Notes under the pieces: model-generated
What the model saw: only the letters and a program-made list of their open reading frames with translations
The model's database searches: none
What the model was told of the DNA's origin: nothing
Position numbers and translations under genes: made by a program
Assembly: GCA_014607495.2 (NCBI GenBank)
Contig: CP053170.1
Location: 8,370,001 to 8,434,000 of the forward strand
DNA length: 64,000 nucleotides
Source of the DNA: Carposina sasakii
Taxonomy: Eukaryota > Arthropoda > Insecta > Lepidoptera > Carposinidae
Reading direction: 5' to 3'
In this document: positions 23,301-33,849 of the stretch, in pieces
Numbering within the stretch: position 1 is the stretch's first letter
How the letters are laid out: the number at the start of each line of letters is the position of its first letter

Positions 23301-26300
23301 TTAATTATTTCGCACTTCTCAACATATTAACGTAGTCCCACATCAATGGCCCTGAGGTCTGGTATTGTGGGTATATATATATATATATAGAGTACAGCAA
23401 TGGTAGGTTAGTAAATAAATACATAGTAGTACTCGTACATATACAGGATGTTTTTTCGTTGCCACCCTTAACGAAGGATACGTACTCTATACATCAAATA
23501 CGAGTAAAGTAAGTTTTACCAAAAAAAAATGCTGGGAAACGATGTAAATTAAAAAATAAAATTAATATCTTGATCGGGCGATAGTGTCCTGTTTTTATGC
23601 TAGTTTTTTCATAGACAGATATTAATAATTTCTCGTGAAAAAATGTTGCTACACGCGTCAATGTGCATTTATGCAGAAAAACGCAGTCTGTTTACTCAAC
23701 TTCGGACCCTAATATTTTGGAAACCAGACACTTCCCAGGTATGCTTCCATGGAGAAAAACGATCGTGATGATGAGGAGATTCCGTTGTTTTCGGGAACGT
23801 TGACGACCAAAAAACATCCTGTATATATATATACACGGCTGTGTTCCCAAAATGGGGTAGCTAGAACGGCAGGATCACGTAGGAGATCTCACAGCCAGGT
23901 TTAGCATACTGGGGTCAGATGTAAAAGATCAGTGATTTGCTAGGTCATCGCCCAAGAGACTCTGTTACTTCCACAGTGGAATTTGTCCCTTTGGATTAAC
24001 TTTTCTACTAAGAGTAACATATTTTTATACATACATACATATAATCACGCCTTTATCCCTTACGGGGTAGGCAGAGCACCAAGGGCCGATAGAACCACAT
24101 GGTGCCACTTCTGACCAATTTTGAGGGTATAGTTGAGATGTACAAGTTCGGTTAGTAGTGACAGGTGGTCAGCCCATCGCCTACAAAACACCAAGACCCT
24201 CTTGTCCCTCTACTGACTTGTACAGTTTGCCCGGGTAAGAGAAGCAGCTGTAGTATTATACGTTTTTTTTTCACTCCCAGAGCAGCATAGAAGATATTTT
24301 TATTCCTATACTTTATTGTACTTCAACCAACAATTTACCAAATTGCTAATTCGAGATTATAGAAATAGAGATTTCTTTCAGCATACCAATTACTAGTAGG
24401 TATAGTGAAAATCAAAAGTAGCCATAAATAAAAGTTAAGTAGGTTCCAAACTATTACAAAAATATCTAATAATACATTCTACTCATATTACGCTAGTTTC
24501 TCCAAGGATCGAGTATTCCACTTCCATTATAGCTATTTGTAACTGGCTCAATAAATTCTGTAATGTGTTCACCATTGTTCAAGAATGGCGGTAAGGCTGC
24601 GGCCATGGTGGAACGCTGAAGCGGGATACATGAATAGTGTGCCAGAAATGCACATACATACATATTTACGCGGCAAAGTGGGATAACGAAGGAGATCCTT
24701 ACAGAATGAGATCAGATAGTCTCTATTAACTTAGCTGCTAGATCTGCTATGATGTAATGCCCTAGTGATTACAGGATAGAAGAAAGGTTGTCTTAACGAA
24801 ACTTATAAACCCGTTACATTTTTACAATATGTATAGATTTGCTCCAAGCTCTGCTTCATCCATCTTTTTATGACGAGTGTATATATAGTATCTATGTATA
24901 TTTATTGGCTCTAGGGCCTAAACGTCAAGCTTAAGAGATATTATTAGATTCATCTTAGTCGTGGGAGGTTATCATAAGCATATGTTTCAAAATAATTCCT
25001 CTAAACGCTCCGCCTCTCTCACAAACAGTCGCCTCGGTGACCGTACGATCGATCGCAAGATGTGGCGACCGTAAATTATTCCGAGCTGTTTACCGCAACC
25101 GTTGCAGTGACTGTGTACCGTCGAATTACTAACGTACTCGCTCCGACATAGTGACATTACTCTGTGTACCGTCGAATTACTAACTACTAGCTTAGTCAAT
25201 GTAGCCTCATGCCGGATCGAACTCCGACATAGTGACATTACTCTGTGTACTGTCGAATTACTAACGACTCGGCGGGCTTAGTCAATGTAGCGTCATGGCG
25301 GATCGAAGATCGACATAATAGCGACATTTGCTCCAACAGGAAGCTAGTTGAAGGAAGGCTGAGGTGAGCTTAGATTTCCTAGGATATCGACCTTATAGCA
25401 GCCTTAGGTTTAATTTTTATCAGCCCCCCTAGCGTGACCACGCATCGTGGATATCGTATCGTACGATATCGTATCGTTTCTATACAAAATTCAACATGAC
25501 GGCTATATTTATCGTATTTTGACAGGCTAAATGTCGATAAATCGGTTTATCATATCGTGTTTCGCAGGTCATGCTACTTGTGCAGATAGCCTATCTAAAG
25601 AGTAAGTTGATGCTGTCTCTATTTGATCAAGTTTTAGGGAAAGACAGCATCAAATTTATTCGTCAGATAGGTTATCTGACGGATGGAAAAATATTTCTCA
25701 TGTCGGCACTGTAAGAAGTCGTTGTACGTACGGCCGCTATATAACGACGACGCTCTCTTAGGAAACGAACGCTTTACCGATATTTTAAAAAATCTACTCC
25801 ACATTAATCTGAGCAAACAATTGCTAAATCACTAAAATAATTTTAAATATTTGTATACAGGATGTAACAAAAAGGGTATGTTAAGCGAAAAGCTACGTAA
25901 ATAGTTCACTATAGAAAACCTATCCACAAAATTTGAGACTCGAAATCACATGTTTCATTTTTCCCGATAGTATGGACAATTTTTAAATATCTCAGAAATT
26001 TTCATACGATCTTGAAAAATAAACTTGTGATTTCGAGTCTCAAATTTGGTGTATAGGTTCTCTACAGTGGGCTATTCACGTAGCTTTTCGCTTAACATAC
26101 CCTTTTTGTTACACCCTGTGGAACTAGAAAAATGTTATAAAGATAAAAGCTCAGATATTTTAACCCATCAATTTTTACGAGCAGGAAAACAATATGAATT
26201 GATAAAACCAATATAAAATGTTGTCTCAGCTATCTATAATATTTATTACTATTATAATAATATTTTTTACGAACAAAGAAGTAAAATTTTAGGATATTCA

Positions 26301-27138
26301 CAAATTGAAAGTAAAAATTGGGTTATACTAGTTCTCTGATTTAGAAATAGTGCAGTTTTAACTAAAAGTTCTCTTTATCATATGGTTTGACGAAAATTCA
26401 TCCGTTCAACCGTTTGAGATGAAAATGTACCTATGTTTGCTTAGCTGGGAGAAAACTCTTTGAGAAATAAGCTCGCCGATGTATGTACATCTATTTATTC
26501 AAATGTATGTTTGTATGTATATTTCTTCGGTTTGGCACGCTCTAGAGCAGGGGTTCCCAAACTTTTTTTCTCATAGACCCCTTTCAAGTGTTAACTCGTT
26601 CTGGTGCAGGTCTGCCCTACAGGCCTACACCACATTAATCACATACAAATTAATTGTGAAACCCCATTTTTTTTACGCCAATAGTAGTCCCCATCGAGTC
26701 TCCTGTGAACCCCTGGGGGTCCAAATGGACCACTTTGGGAACCACTGCTCTAGAGCTTAAACGGCTTGTCGCATCATCAGACTTGCCTTTAGTGAGATAC
26801 TGTCAAAATTTTCGCGCAGTCTTGTTTTTCTTTGTATAAATGATTATTAATTGAAATTTAATTAATTAATGCATATGTTCTCTATCCTTTTACGTCGTTG
26901 ATGAGCGTCATACTGCACATGAAGTCCACCAACGTTGGCGTTAGTGTCTATGCAGTTCTAACACTATAGACATATTTTTAATAGTTCCACAAAAATCCGT
27001 GGACTATCTAACTAGGCCATATTTCATATCATATCAGCCTAATTGGCACTTAAGACATTTCTCACCTGAGTCCGCGTCGTCTTCTGCCTTACTGCCCGCC
27101 CATAGAGCTAGAAACACGAATAGAACTGCACTCCGCAT
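19866..27138 (-). CDS. Secreted serine protease homolog (catalytically dead), six exons
   Basis: Exons 27138-27066, 22989-22821, 22509-22416, 21996-21835, 20847-20725 and 20378-19866 join in phase without a stop into 377 residues. Residues 1-18 are a signal peptide (hydrophobic core, SKA before the cut). Residues about 35-256 follow the chymotrypsin fold: C62 and C78 flank the usual TAAHC site, which reads TLTKC, so the catalytic His is Lys77. The Asp motif reads HNIEIKVTAVRLETP (118-132) with no Asp. The GDSGGP site reads RQDNGGP, so the catalytic Ser is Asn210. Cysteines 181, 194, 206 and 230 match the other two conserved disulfides. No IVGG activation site is visible. A Thr/Pro/Lys-rich linker (about 257-287) and a charged tail extend the protein by about 120 residues. 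By family knowledge such secreted pseudoproteases act as binding partners or cofactors in hemolymph or cuticle; the specific role here is unknown. Confidence 0.9.
20416..20544. mobile_element. M4 hairpin element in intron 5 of the protease gene
   Basis: TCTATCTGAAGGATCAAGTT and an inverted partner ending TTCAGATAGGCTAT form a hairpin of about 130 bp, with outer arms near GGACC and TAGGCC. Its edge is under 50 bp from the exon 6 acceptor. Other copies are at 25580, 28687, 35277 and 61775. Confidence 0.75.
20725..20847 (-). CDS. Protease homolog exon 5
   Basis: The exon is bounded by TATTCCAG and GTGAGT and holds 41 codons in phase 0. It encodes the C168-C182 type disulfide loop (ICDYDTKLMAGLYIC) and the Cys just before the active-site Ser position. 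Confidence 0.9.
21113..21713. repeat. Direct repeat pair in intron 4
   Basis: 21113-21207 and 21590-21713 share GTGCATATAAGCG, TATTGTCCTACCA, CAGTTACTAAATACGACTA and CCACAGGTTTCTCGAAACTA in the same order and strand, about 480 bp apart. It is a local duplication with small indels. Confidence 0.75.
21835..21996 (-). CDS. Protease homolog exon 4 (Asp-site region, Asp lost)
   Basis: The acceptor ends in TTTTAG and the donor is the strong GTAAGT; 162 bases make 54 codons in phase 0. The product contains VRLETPVVFSARVKPVQLP, a standard block of trypsin-like proteins, but the stretch just before it has no Asp at the DIAL position. Confidence 0.9.
22145..22358 (-). repeat. R1 repeat, near full length, in intron 3
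   Basis: All R1 motifs are present inverted, from the CATCAGCTGCA region to ATCCGGGGACACAGCCGTGT. Confidence 0.75.
22416..22509 (-). CDS. Protease homolog exon 3
   Basis: A pyrimidine-rich tract ending in CCGTAG precedes the exon. The first base completes a Pro codon with the two bases of exon 2. It encodes FLIRVGSSYNSKGGALYK, matching the RVGS..SSGG.LY block of the family. The donor AAG/GTTCGA is weaker than the others but is the only one that keeps phase 0 into exon 4. An R1 repeat copy begins only about 58 bp downstream in the intron. Confidence 0.82.
22622..22690 (-). repeat. Possible tRNA-like SINE fossil
   Basis: On the minus strand GGTTCAAATTCCGATCGGG resembles a B box and the 3' half of a tRNA head. 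The 5' half is too decayed to fold confidently. Confidence 0.25.
22821..22989 (-). CDS. Protease homolog exon 2 (His-site region, His lost)
   Basis: The exon lies between an acceptor ending in CTCAG and the donor GTGAGT, enters after one base and leaves two. It encodes the N-terminal propeptide-like stretch and the segment YVCSATILNTYWLLTLTKCF, which aligns with the CGGSLI...WVLTAAHC block of trypsin-like enzymes. The active-site His is Lys77. N57 in NNT is a potential glycosylation site. Confidence 0.9.
23300..23390 (-). repeat. SINE-B tail fragment
   Basis: AACGTAGTCCCACATCAATG and the following bases match the inverted SINE-B tail. A TA microsatellite follows at 23371-23389. Confidence 0.5.
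23444..23821. mobile_element. M1 TIR element, complete, 378 bp
   Basis: CAGGATGTTTTTTCGTTGCC to AAAAAACATCCTG, with TA on both sides. It carries the family's AAAAACGCAGTCTGTTTACT and GATGATGAGGAGATTCCG blocks. Confidence 0.88.
23832..23975 (+). repeat. R1 repeat, left two thirds
   Basis: ACACGGCTGTGTTCCCAAAA through GATCAGTGATTTGC; it starts about 10 bp after the M1 copy. Confidence 0.65.
24030..24262 (+). repeat. R3 repeat, full copy
   Basis: ATAATCACGCCTTTATCCCT, CCAAGGGCCGATAGAACCAC and GGTGGTCAGCCCATCGCC in order, ending GAAGCAGCTGTAGTATTATA. The copy at 61170 is very similar; copies at 34495 and 50575 are inverted. Confidence 0.75.
24655..24740 (+). repeat. R1 fragment, weak
   Basis: Only AAGGAGATCC and short flanking motifs are recognisable. 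Confidence 0.3.
25108..25335. repeat. Tandem repeat, 81-96 bp period, in intron 1
   Basis: The block TCCGACATAGTGACATTACT ... CGTCGAATTACTAAC ... TTAGTCAATGTAGC starts at 25142 and 25223, with a partial third unit at 25320 and a partial unit before the first. The period grows from 81 to 96 bp through an insertion. The ORF over it is a by-product. Confidence 0.75.
25437..25576. mobile_element. M3 TIR element, second copy
   Basis: TAGCGTGACC to GGTCATGCTA with the same internal ATATCGTATCGTACGATATC palindrome. Confidence 0.78.
25580..25690. mobile_element. M4 hairpin element
   Basis: GATAGCCTATCTAAAGAGTA pairs with the right arm ending GTCAGATAGGTTATCTG. It begins within 5 bp of the M3 copy. 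Confidence 0.7.
25858..26118. mobile_element. M2 palindromic element, complete
   Basis: CAGGATGTAACAAAAAGGGT to TTTTTGTTACACCCTG, 261 bp. The left flank is TA and the right flank has decayed to TG. Confidence 0.82.
26548..26747. mobile_element. hAT-type MITE, 200 bp, perfect 8-bp TSD
   Basis: CAGGGGTTCCCAAACTTTTT and the inverted right end CAGTGGTTCCCAAAGTGG are classic hAT termini. CTCTAGAG is duplicated exactly at 26540-26547 and 26748-26755. It lies in intron 1 of the protease gene. Confidence 0.92.
27066..27138 (-). CDS. Protease homolog exon 1 (signal peptide)
   Basis: The ATG at 27138 opens MRSAVLFVFLALWAGSKA, a clear signal peptide, followed by an acidic stretch. The exon ends in TCAG followed by the donor GTGAGA and leaves one base for the next codon. 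This start was chosen because it gives a complete secretion signal directly before a canonical donor. The first intron is about 4.1 kb and carries several repeats. Confidence 0.85.
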
Positions 27139-27364
27139 CGCTTGCTGTGCCCGATTGCGCTCAGTCGCCGTGCGCGGCCTATGTCAACAGTTGTTGTTTG
27201 GCTTAACGTAATGAGCGCAGACCTGGAAATATTGTAGAGGCGGCATACAGAAATAATATTGTAACTTTTCCAGTCACAACATTTTCAGTGTCAGCCAATA
27301 TAATAGTCTTGAAATGTGTTGCTAATAGTACGTAAACACTGGGTTGTTTGATTAACATAATTGA

Positions 27365-27510
27365 AAGATCCTAACGGAGATCCCACAGTCACGTTTAGCA
27401 TAGCGAGGACAGATATTAATGATCAGTGACATATTAGCTACTAACTTATCGCCTGAGAGAATACCCGAGTTGTAGTCGACTCTTATGACATGCGCGGAAG
27501 GAGATGCACT
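27365..27510 (+). repeat. R1 repeat upstream of the protease gene
   Basis: GGAGATCCCACAGTCACGTT through GTCGACTCTTATGACATGCG. It occupies the region about 230-370 bp upstream of the protease ATG, so it may bound the promoter. Confidence 0.7.
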
Positions 27511-28686
27511 AGATATTATTATTAAAAAAATATTGCAGTCTCCGTGACACAGATAGAAATTATATTTACTCTGGAAAAAGTAATAACTTTCCCCAAAAAA
27601 GCCAACAAATCACACATGTGACAACATCGATCACGGGGAAATAAATCACGTTCCGAAAAATACGCGGTGTCAATACCAATGGTATCCATTAACCATTTCA
27701 TTTTGACCGTGATTATTGTTATTGGTATTTTCATAATGTATGTGTAAATGTTCTTTTACATTGTAGCTATTAATTAATAGTGATTTTCTACAATTTCCTC
27801 ATAAATGCATGGGTAGGGCTTTTATCGAGCCTTAAATTTTCGAAGGTTGTGTAAATTTTCGCTAAGACCTACTAAATGAAATCATGCCATATACTATTCA
27901 ATTTTATTTTTATGCTATCTATTCAAAAATATTATATATTATTATAAAGTAATGTTTCGACTGGTTAATCAAAACTACTGAAGCTAGAATCGTGATATTT
28001 TGACCCTGGCTTCCTTTTGTGACGTACGTATATACGGAGATCTACTAAGAAGGGATTTACCAAAATTCCTAACAAGAACCTCCGGGAAATTTTAAAGTTT
28101 TCCGCCAGGAATAACATATAATTAAAAAACAAAGAAAATCATAAATTATCCTTTGAATATAAAGTTGTAATCTCTACACATAAATAGCTCTACAACCGTA
28201 AGATGCAGGATGTTTGTATTTCCTCGTTTTGTTTGCGCCGCGCTGTTGCGGCGATTTCTGAAAATATCGGCAATGGCTGCCGTAATACGCTATTTTATAA
28301 GCAAAGAAAGCTGATTACAGCTCCTTTGTTACATTTATTAGGAGAAGTATTACAGAATTTTAACCGCAGATGCTTAGTTAATATTTTGTTTGGGTTAGAA
28401 AATATAGGCAGATAGATATACAACATTACTCACTAATATACTCGATAATGTACGGTACTTTGAACGCGAAATGATAGCAAAAATTTGTAAAATTTACTCG
28501 CTATTTTGTCGGTAAAAACTCCAAAAAATATTCTACTCGTATGTCTGTGATAAAATTCATCGAGATCTACTGTGTTGCGAATTCCAAACTTTCTCTTTAA
28601 GTAGATTAATTAGATGCTAAAGCTTGATTGTTTGCTTGTGAAAACAAGATTGTAAATAGCTTATGCATTTTCGCTTTCTTTCTTTA

Positions 28687-28820
28687 GGGCCGATTTTTCT
28701 CATAGTCAGATAGCCTATGTGAAGAAAAAAGTTAATGCTGTCTCCCTCTTGATTTTGCTTTAGAGAAAGACAGCTTAACTTTATCTTCAGATAGGCTATC
28801 TGAGCATTGGATGAATAGAT
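28687..28820. mobile_element. M4 hairpin element
   Basis: GATAGCCTATGTGAAGAAAA pairs with TTATCTTCAGATAGGCTATC around a centre of about 45 bp; an AGGGCC outer arm is visible on the left. Confidence 0.7.
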
Positions 28821-28880
28821 TCTTATATTAACATCCCATGATACGCCTAACTATTTTTTGTGAAATTTTATGTAGGTATA

Positions 28881-29223
28881 GAGGGTGTTTTTTGTTGTCA
28901 AAGTTCCCGAATTCTACGGAATCTCCTCATCATCACGATCATTTTTCTCCACGGAAGCATACCTTGGAAGTGTTTGGTTCCCAAGATATTATGGTCCAAA
29001 GTTGAGTAAATAGACTGCGTTTTTCTGCATGCATGCACATAGACGCGTGTAGCAACATTTTTTCACGATAAATAATTAATATCTCTTTAATTAATATAAA
29101 CACTGTACACTATAAATTCCGCCCGATCAAGTAATTTTTTTTAATCATCATCATTTCCTAGAATTTTTTTGACATAAACTTACTTGTACCCTTCGTTAAA
29201 GGTGGCAACGATAAAACATCCTG
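28881..29223. mobile_element. M1 TIR element, inverted, 343 bp
   Basis: GAGGGTGTTTTTTGTTGTCA to AACGATAAAACATCCTG, TA on both sides. Several short internal deletions. Confidence 0.82.
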
Positions 29224-29229
29224 TATTAT

Positions 29230-30540
29230 GCGTTGAAAAAGTTAGTTAATATTGGATTTATGTATTACATTATTTGTACCTACCTCTTTATTATATCTGT
29301 GATTCTATTTACCGGTAGTTCTTAAAGTACCTACCCAAGGAATTAAACTTTTAACCCTGTACAGATCCGAGTGAAAAACAAACTTTACGGTGAAGTTCTA
29401 TTCGTTAAGCTACTTCTTGAACATTTATTTAACTTCTTGCTGTGCAACTATTAGTTATACAGTGTGGTGGAAAAAATTTAGGATAGTTATATTATACGTA
29501 CGTAGAGCATATTTTTAGTTTCCGAATGATAATGCAGTAAACCCCGTGTTAATTATACAACAATTTAAACATTATTTAATATAAACATTCATTAATTTTG
29601 TCTGATATTCCGTTTTATAATTACACTGACCATCTATAAAAAAGTCAATACCTAAGATATTATCATATTGAAACTCCGACCAAAAACATAAGCGCTGACT
29701 GAATATGATTCAGTACAAAATTGAATCATTATTTTAATTTATACTTTGGTATTGAAAAAATCGGTTATCGTTGAAAAAATATGTTCATCTTTTACTTAAC
29801 TTAACACAATTCGTATCGAGCCCGTTTTGGGTCCTATGACAATACTGCCTGAAAATGTACTCATTGGAAGAATTTCTATACAAGTACAGCAAAACAGGAA
29901 TAGGCCGGATGAAAACGAAGGGCCAAGAGGGATAATGGGCTATAATTTAAGAACCCAAGTGAAGACCCTTAGGGAGGATTTCGAATGAATATCTTTTAAA
30001 CTGAATATTCTTTCTTTAAATATGCGTAGAAAATGCATTGAAAGATATACGATAAGACATTATTGTAAAGTGAGGGAATTAAATGATGCAATATAATATT
30101 ATTATTTACTGCTAGAAAAACCTTAAGGCAGCCTAGTGATGGACCAGAGACGTAACGTGCTATGCTTCGTTGCTATGACACAATTGAATAACTATTTTTT
30201 TATAGATTTTGATGTACTTAACTCATTATATGTAGTAAATATATTACTTTCTACATATATTTTGTATATTTTAATCACCCCACCTTGCAAAGTAGGCACG
30301 GATAATATAAAGCTTTACGCGCCAATGCCATCGACAAATCTCAAGCGAGAAATTGCTGGAAAGTTTTCGTTTTACCTCGCATATTGAATTTGTACAATTG
30401 CAGGCTCTTCGATACTGTCGTAGTTTGTGCGAAAGACTGGCTCTCACGATAAAATTGTATATTATAGATATTGAAGGAAAACGGGAAATCTGAGCAAAAT
30501 ACAAATAATATTTTTCAGAGCATCTATTCGCATGTAAAAG
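29230..30540. other. No gene or repeat recognised
   Basis: AT-rich sequence; short ORFs at 30136-30387 (+) and 30271-30597 (-) overlap on opposite strands and show no family motif. Confidence 0.35.
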
Positions 30541-30549
30541 CGGTTTCCT

Positions 30550-30655
30550 GTGCTGATGCGGAGCTTCACTAGAATACATCATTTGGATCTGTACCACCGC
30601 CTTCGTGATTCTGCAGTTCTGATTACCCCATTATGGAAACACTGTGGTGTATGCC
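30550..30655 (-). repeat. R1 repeat, ends only
   Basis: Inverted right end (GTGCTGATGCGGAGCTTCAC) joined to the inverted left end (TGATTCTGCAGTTCTGATTA); the middle is missing. Confidence 0.6.
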
Positions 30656-30699
30656 TATTAATACCTATATATACCAGCAACAATGTTAATTACATAATT

Positions 30700-32447
30700 T
30701 ATTAAGCCGAAAATATGTAAAAGTGAACCGTAAAGAGAGATTCTAAAAGTTTTAATTTTTTCTTTCCCACTCTAACCGAATCACTACGATAACTGTTATC
30801 TCTATCATAGTTTAACAGGAAAACTTTTCTATTAAATGGCATCTTTCCCGATAGTCTAAAGATAGCAAAAGTAAGTCCGATATACAAATCCGGTACTAGA
30901 ACCGACCCTGGAAATTACCGACCGATATCGGTATTACCAATTCTATCCAAGATATTTGAAAGGGTACTGTATAGACGCCTAAATGACTACTTAATAGACC
31001 TAAACTTTTTGTATGAGCATCAATATGGTTTTAGGCCTAAATCAAATACTCTGTCGACTACTATTGACCTCATTACAAAAATTAAAACCAATATTGATCT
31101 TAAAAATATCGCTTTGGGTATCTTCATTGACCTAAAAAAAGCTTTTGATACCGTTAGTCATCAGCTACTTCTTTTAAAATTAAAAAACATAGGTATTACA
31201 GGATTGGCATACAAAATGTTCGAATCCTATTTATCTGACAGACAACAAATAGTCAAAATAGGATGTCATGAAAGTAAAGTGCAAAAAGTTAATTGTGGAA
31301 TTCCACAGGGGTCAATAATCGGGCCATTATTTTTTCTTATTTACGTAAACAATATCAGCAGATTAGATCTGATAGGCCATGCAACGCTGTATGCGGATGA
31401 CACCTGTTTGTTCTACTTTGGTAATGATATGCAAAACTTGATAGATAATGCCCAGACTGATTTGAATAAATTTCAACAATGGTGCCAGCAAAATCTTTTA
31501 ACTATTAATATAAACAAAACATCATATATGGTTTTTTCGGCTAAAAATAAAAAGATACCAAACTATACTCCATTAAATATAAATAATGTAATCATACAAA
31601 AATCTGAACAAGAAAAATATCTTGGACTTATCTTAGATAGTAAACTAACGTGGCAACTACAAATAGAACATATCAAGAGCAAAATAATACCATTAACAGG
31701 TGTCATGCACAGAATAGTAGGGTGTATTCTCCACAAGATACGCATAGCTATATACAATTCTCTAATAAAATCGCATTTAGAATACCTCGTGGAGGTGTGG
31801 GGCTGTGCCGCCAAAACAAACCTTAAACAACTACAAGTTACATAAAATAAATTAATTAAAACTTTGTTCCAATATGATTATCTAATGAGTACACGAAAAG
31901 TATATGAAAAGTGTAAGTTATTTAATCTTTCTCAACTATACGTATACAAAACATGCATTCTGGTTAGGAAGATTCTCACAAATGCCATCCATACCGATTT
32001 GACTTTTGATAGAAGAGTTATTAAACATAACTTAAGAAACTCCAATAAACTCGTATTACGTAGACCGCGTACTCAGTATGGTAACAAAACCATCTTATTT
32101 GAGGGAGCGCAGCTATACAATAACTTGCCTAACGAGATAAAGGAAGCGCAATCGCTTAACACGTTTAAGTCTAAACTCATGACTCACGTTTATAGTATGG
32201 GATATCATCCGTAAGATCGAAAACGGTTTACTTAGTCATTGACTACCTGTTTTTAATCATCCAAAGTGTAACATATAATGATACTCGTATCTGTGATAAA
32301 AGATTAATCAAGTTTCTCGTACGGGCGGGCCGATGAAGGTAGATAGATAACTATTTATGAAATAATTATTATGTATGCTTATTTTAAGTGAACTTGTTAT
32401 TGGTTCTTATAAGTAAATAAATTCTTTAAACCTAAACCTAAATAAAG
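30700..32447 (+). mobile_element. CR1/Jockey-type LINE, 5'-truncated
   Basis: It holds the reverse transcriptase region described in the next entry and a 3' tail with TTTAAACCTAAACCTAAATA. Immediately after the tail comes the truncated M1 copy, whose left half is absent upstream of the LINE, so the junction is a deletion or rearrangement rather than a clean insertion. The 5' limit is approximate. Confidence 0.75.
30811..32214 (+). pseudogene. LINE reverse transcriptase, open except for one stop
   Basis: One frame runs from 30811 to the stop at 32214 with a single internal TAA at 31843-31845, in QVT-stop-NKLIKTLF, probably a former CAA. Motifs in order: IAKVSPIYKSG and NYRPISVLPILSKIFERVL; YGFRPKSNTLSTT; FIDLKKAFDTVSH (domain A); GIPQGSIIGPLFFLIYVN; YADD at 31390-31401 (catalytic); YLGLILDSKLTW; HRIVG...SHLEYLVEVWG; C-terminal LYNNLPNEIKEAQSLNTFK. 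The N-terminal endonuclease is missing, and upstream of 30811 the sequence is frameshifted (HSLTGK readable in another frame). The domain order is that of CR1/Jockey-group LINEs; the exact clade is uncertain. Confidence 0.88.
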
Positions 32448-32683
32448 TAAGTTTATGCCAAAAAAATGCTGAGAAACAATGTAAATATCTTGATCGGGCG
32501 AAATTTATAGTGTATAGCGTCAATGTGCATTTATGCAGAAAAACGCAGTCTATTTACTCAACTTTGGACCCTAATATTTTGGAAACCAGACACTTTCCAG
32601 GCATACTACCATGGAGAAAAATGATCGTGACGATGAGGAGATTCCGTAGTTTTCGAGAACGTTGACGACTAAAAATCAACTTG
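32441..32683. mobile_element. M1 element, left part missing
   Basis: AATAAAGTAAGTTTATGCCA through AAAAATCAACTTG before TA; the left terminus is lost at the LINE junction. Confidence 0.7.
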
Positions 32684-32689
32684 TATGTG

Positions 32690-33660
32690 GTAGTTAAGGG
32701 CTCGTAACAAAAACATCGAAAACACAAACAAGCTTTCTACTGTCAAATTAATCGAATTTTAAACTCTATTCCATTTATCAATAGCTTCATAGCCAACGCA
32801 AATAATAATCGTAACTTAACCAGCCAGTGATCCATATTATGCATGACCATGAATCGATGGAATATGAGCTTTATGTTTCTGGAAATAAGTGTCAATATAT
32901 GAGACGTTGAGTATAGCTCGCATTTCCTACTGAATGCTGAAGTACCTCAAAGGGTCAAAGGTTTCGAAGTTGTCGTCGTTCAGTGTTAAATTTTTACTCA
33001 GTAAAGTGTTTGTTTATTTTCCCTTTGATATACCTTAGAAGGGTCACTTCTATGCTTGTTTTATTTTTATTTATTTATTTAATATAGTATATTAAGCAAA
33101 GTTTAAGTACTAATATTGTTCTCTACTTCATTATCTGTAAGTTAATTACGGAGGGTGATATACTTGAACTCTTAAACTGTTGGATTTTCTTAGGGATGGT
33201 TTTTCCTTCACTTACTTATATATGTATTATGTAAGATTTAAAGGGAATTATTTTGGTTCTACTAGTCGATATTTCAGCTTCTACGACAAAAAACCGCATA
33301 GAAAGTACCGCGCGAGTATAGTACCCGTAGCATGTACTACGTGATGCTACGAGCCTACTACGCGCTACGAATATAAGCGCTTTCCACTTACTACTCAGTA
33401 GAAACGTATCCCAAGTTGTACTAAAGCTCTATTTTTACCTGACTGCGCCAGAAGGAGGTTTGTGTTATTGGGTTATAGTACATTTATTATAAAATTAGTA
33501 TTCGTACGTCGAAAATGTTCGTCATGATAGTAACTTCACGATTTTGCCTAAAATATCGCCTTAAGTATCGAATCTACCAATACTTATTTTTAAAAGTAGA
33601 CATTTGGCCTGCGGACCAGTTTTTTCGTGGGCGTGATGTACCATAACCCGTGTTTTTCGG
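32690..33660. other. No gene or repeat recognised
   Basis: AT-rich, with a TTTAT-rich stretch near 33061 and a CG-containing palindromic patch near 33310-33370 (repeated TACTACG/CGTAGTA motifs). No coding signal. Confidence 0.35.
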
Positions 33661-33667
33661 GTGTATA

Positions 33668-33828
33668 CAGTGTTTTTTCGTTGCCACCTCTATAGATCAA
33701 ATAAACTAAGTTTATGCCAAATAAAATGCTAGGAAACAATTTAATAAAAAAAAAACTTGATCGGGCGAAATTTATAGTGTCCAGTGTTTATGCAAGTTTT
33801 TTCATAGACATATATTAATTCTTTCGTC
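33668..33828. mobile_element. M1 element, right half missing
   Basis: CAGTGTTTTTTCGTTGCCAC after TA, then TTGATCGGGCGAAATTTATA; it ends abruptly near the ATATTAATTCTTTCG motif. Confidence 0.7.
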
Positions 33829-33849
33829 GGTTTTTTTTTAAGTTGTGGC

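Noticed and set aside
30271..30597. 108-codon ORF on the minus strand
   Set aside because: It overlaps an R1 repeat and an opposing ORF; no motif.
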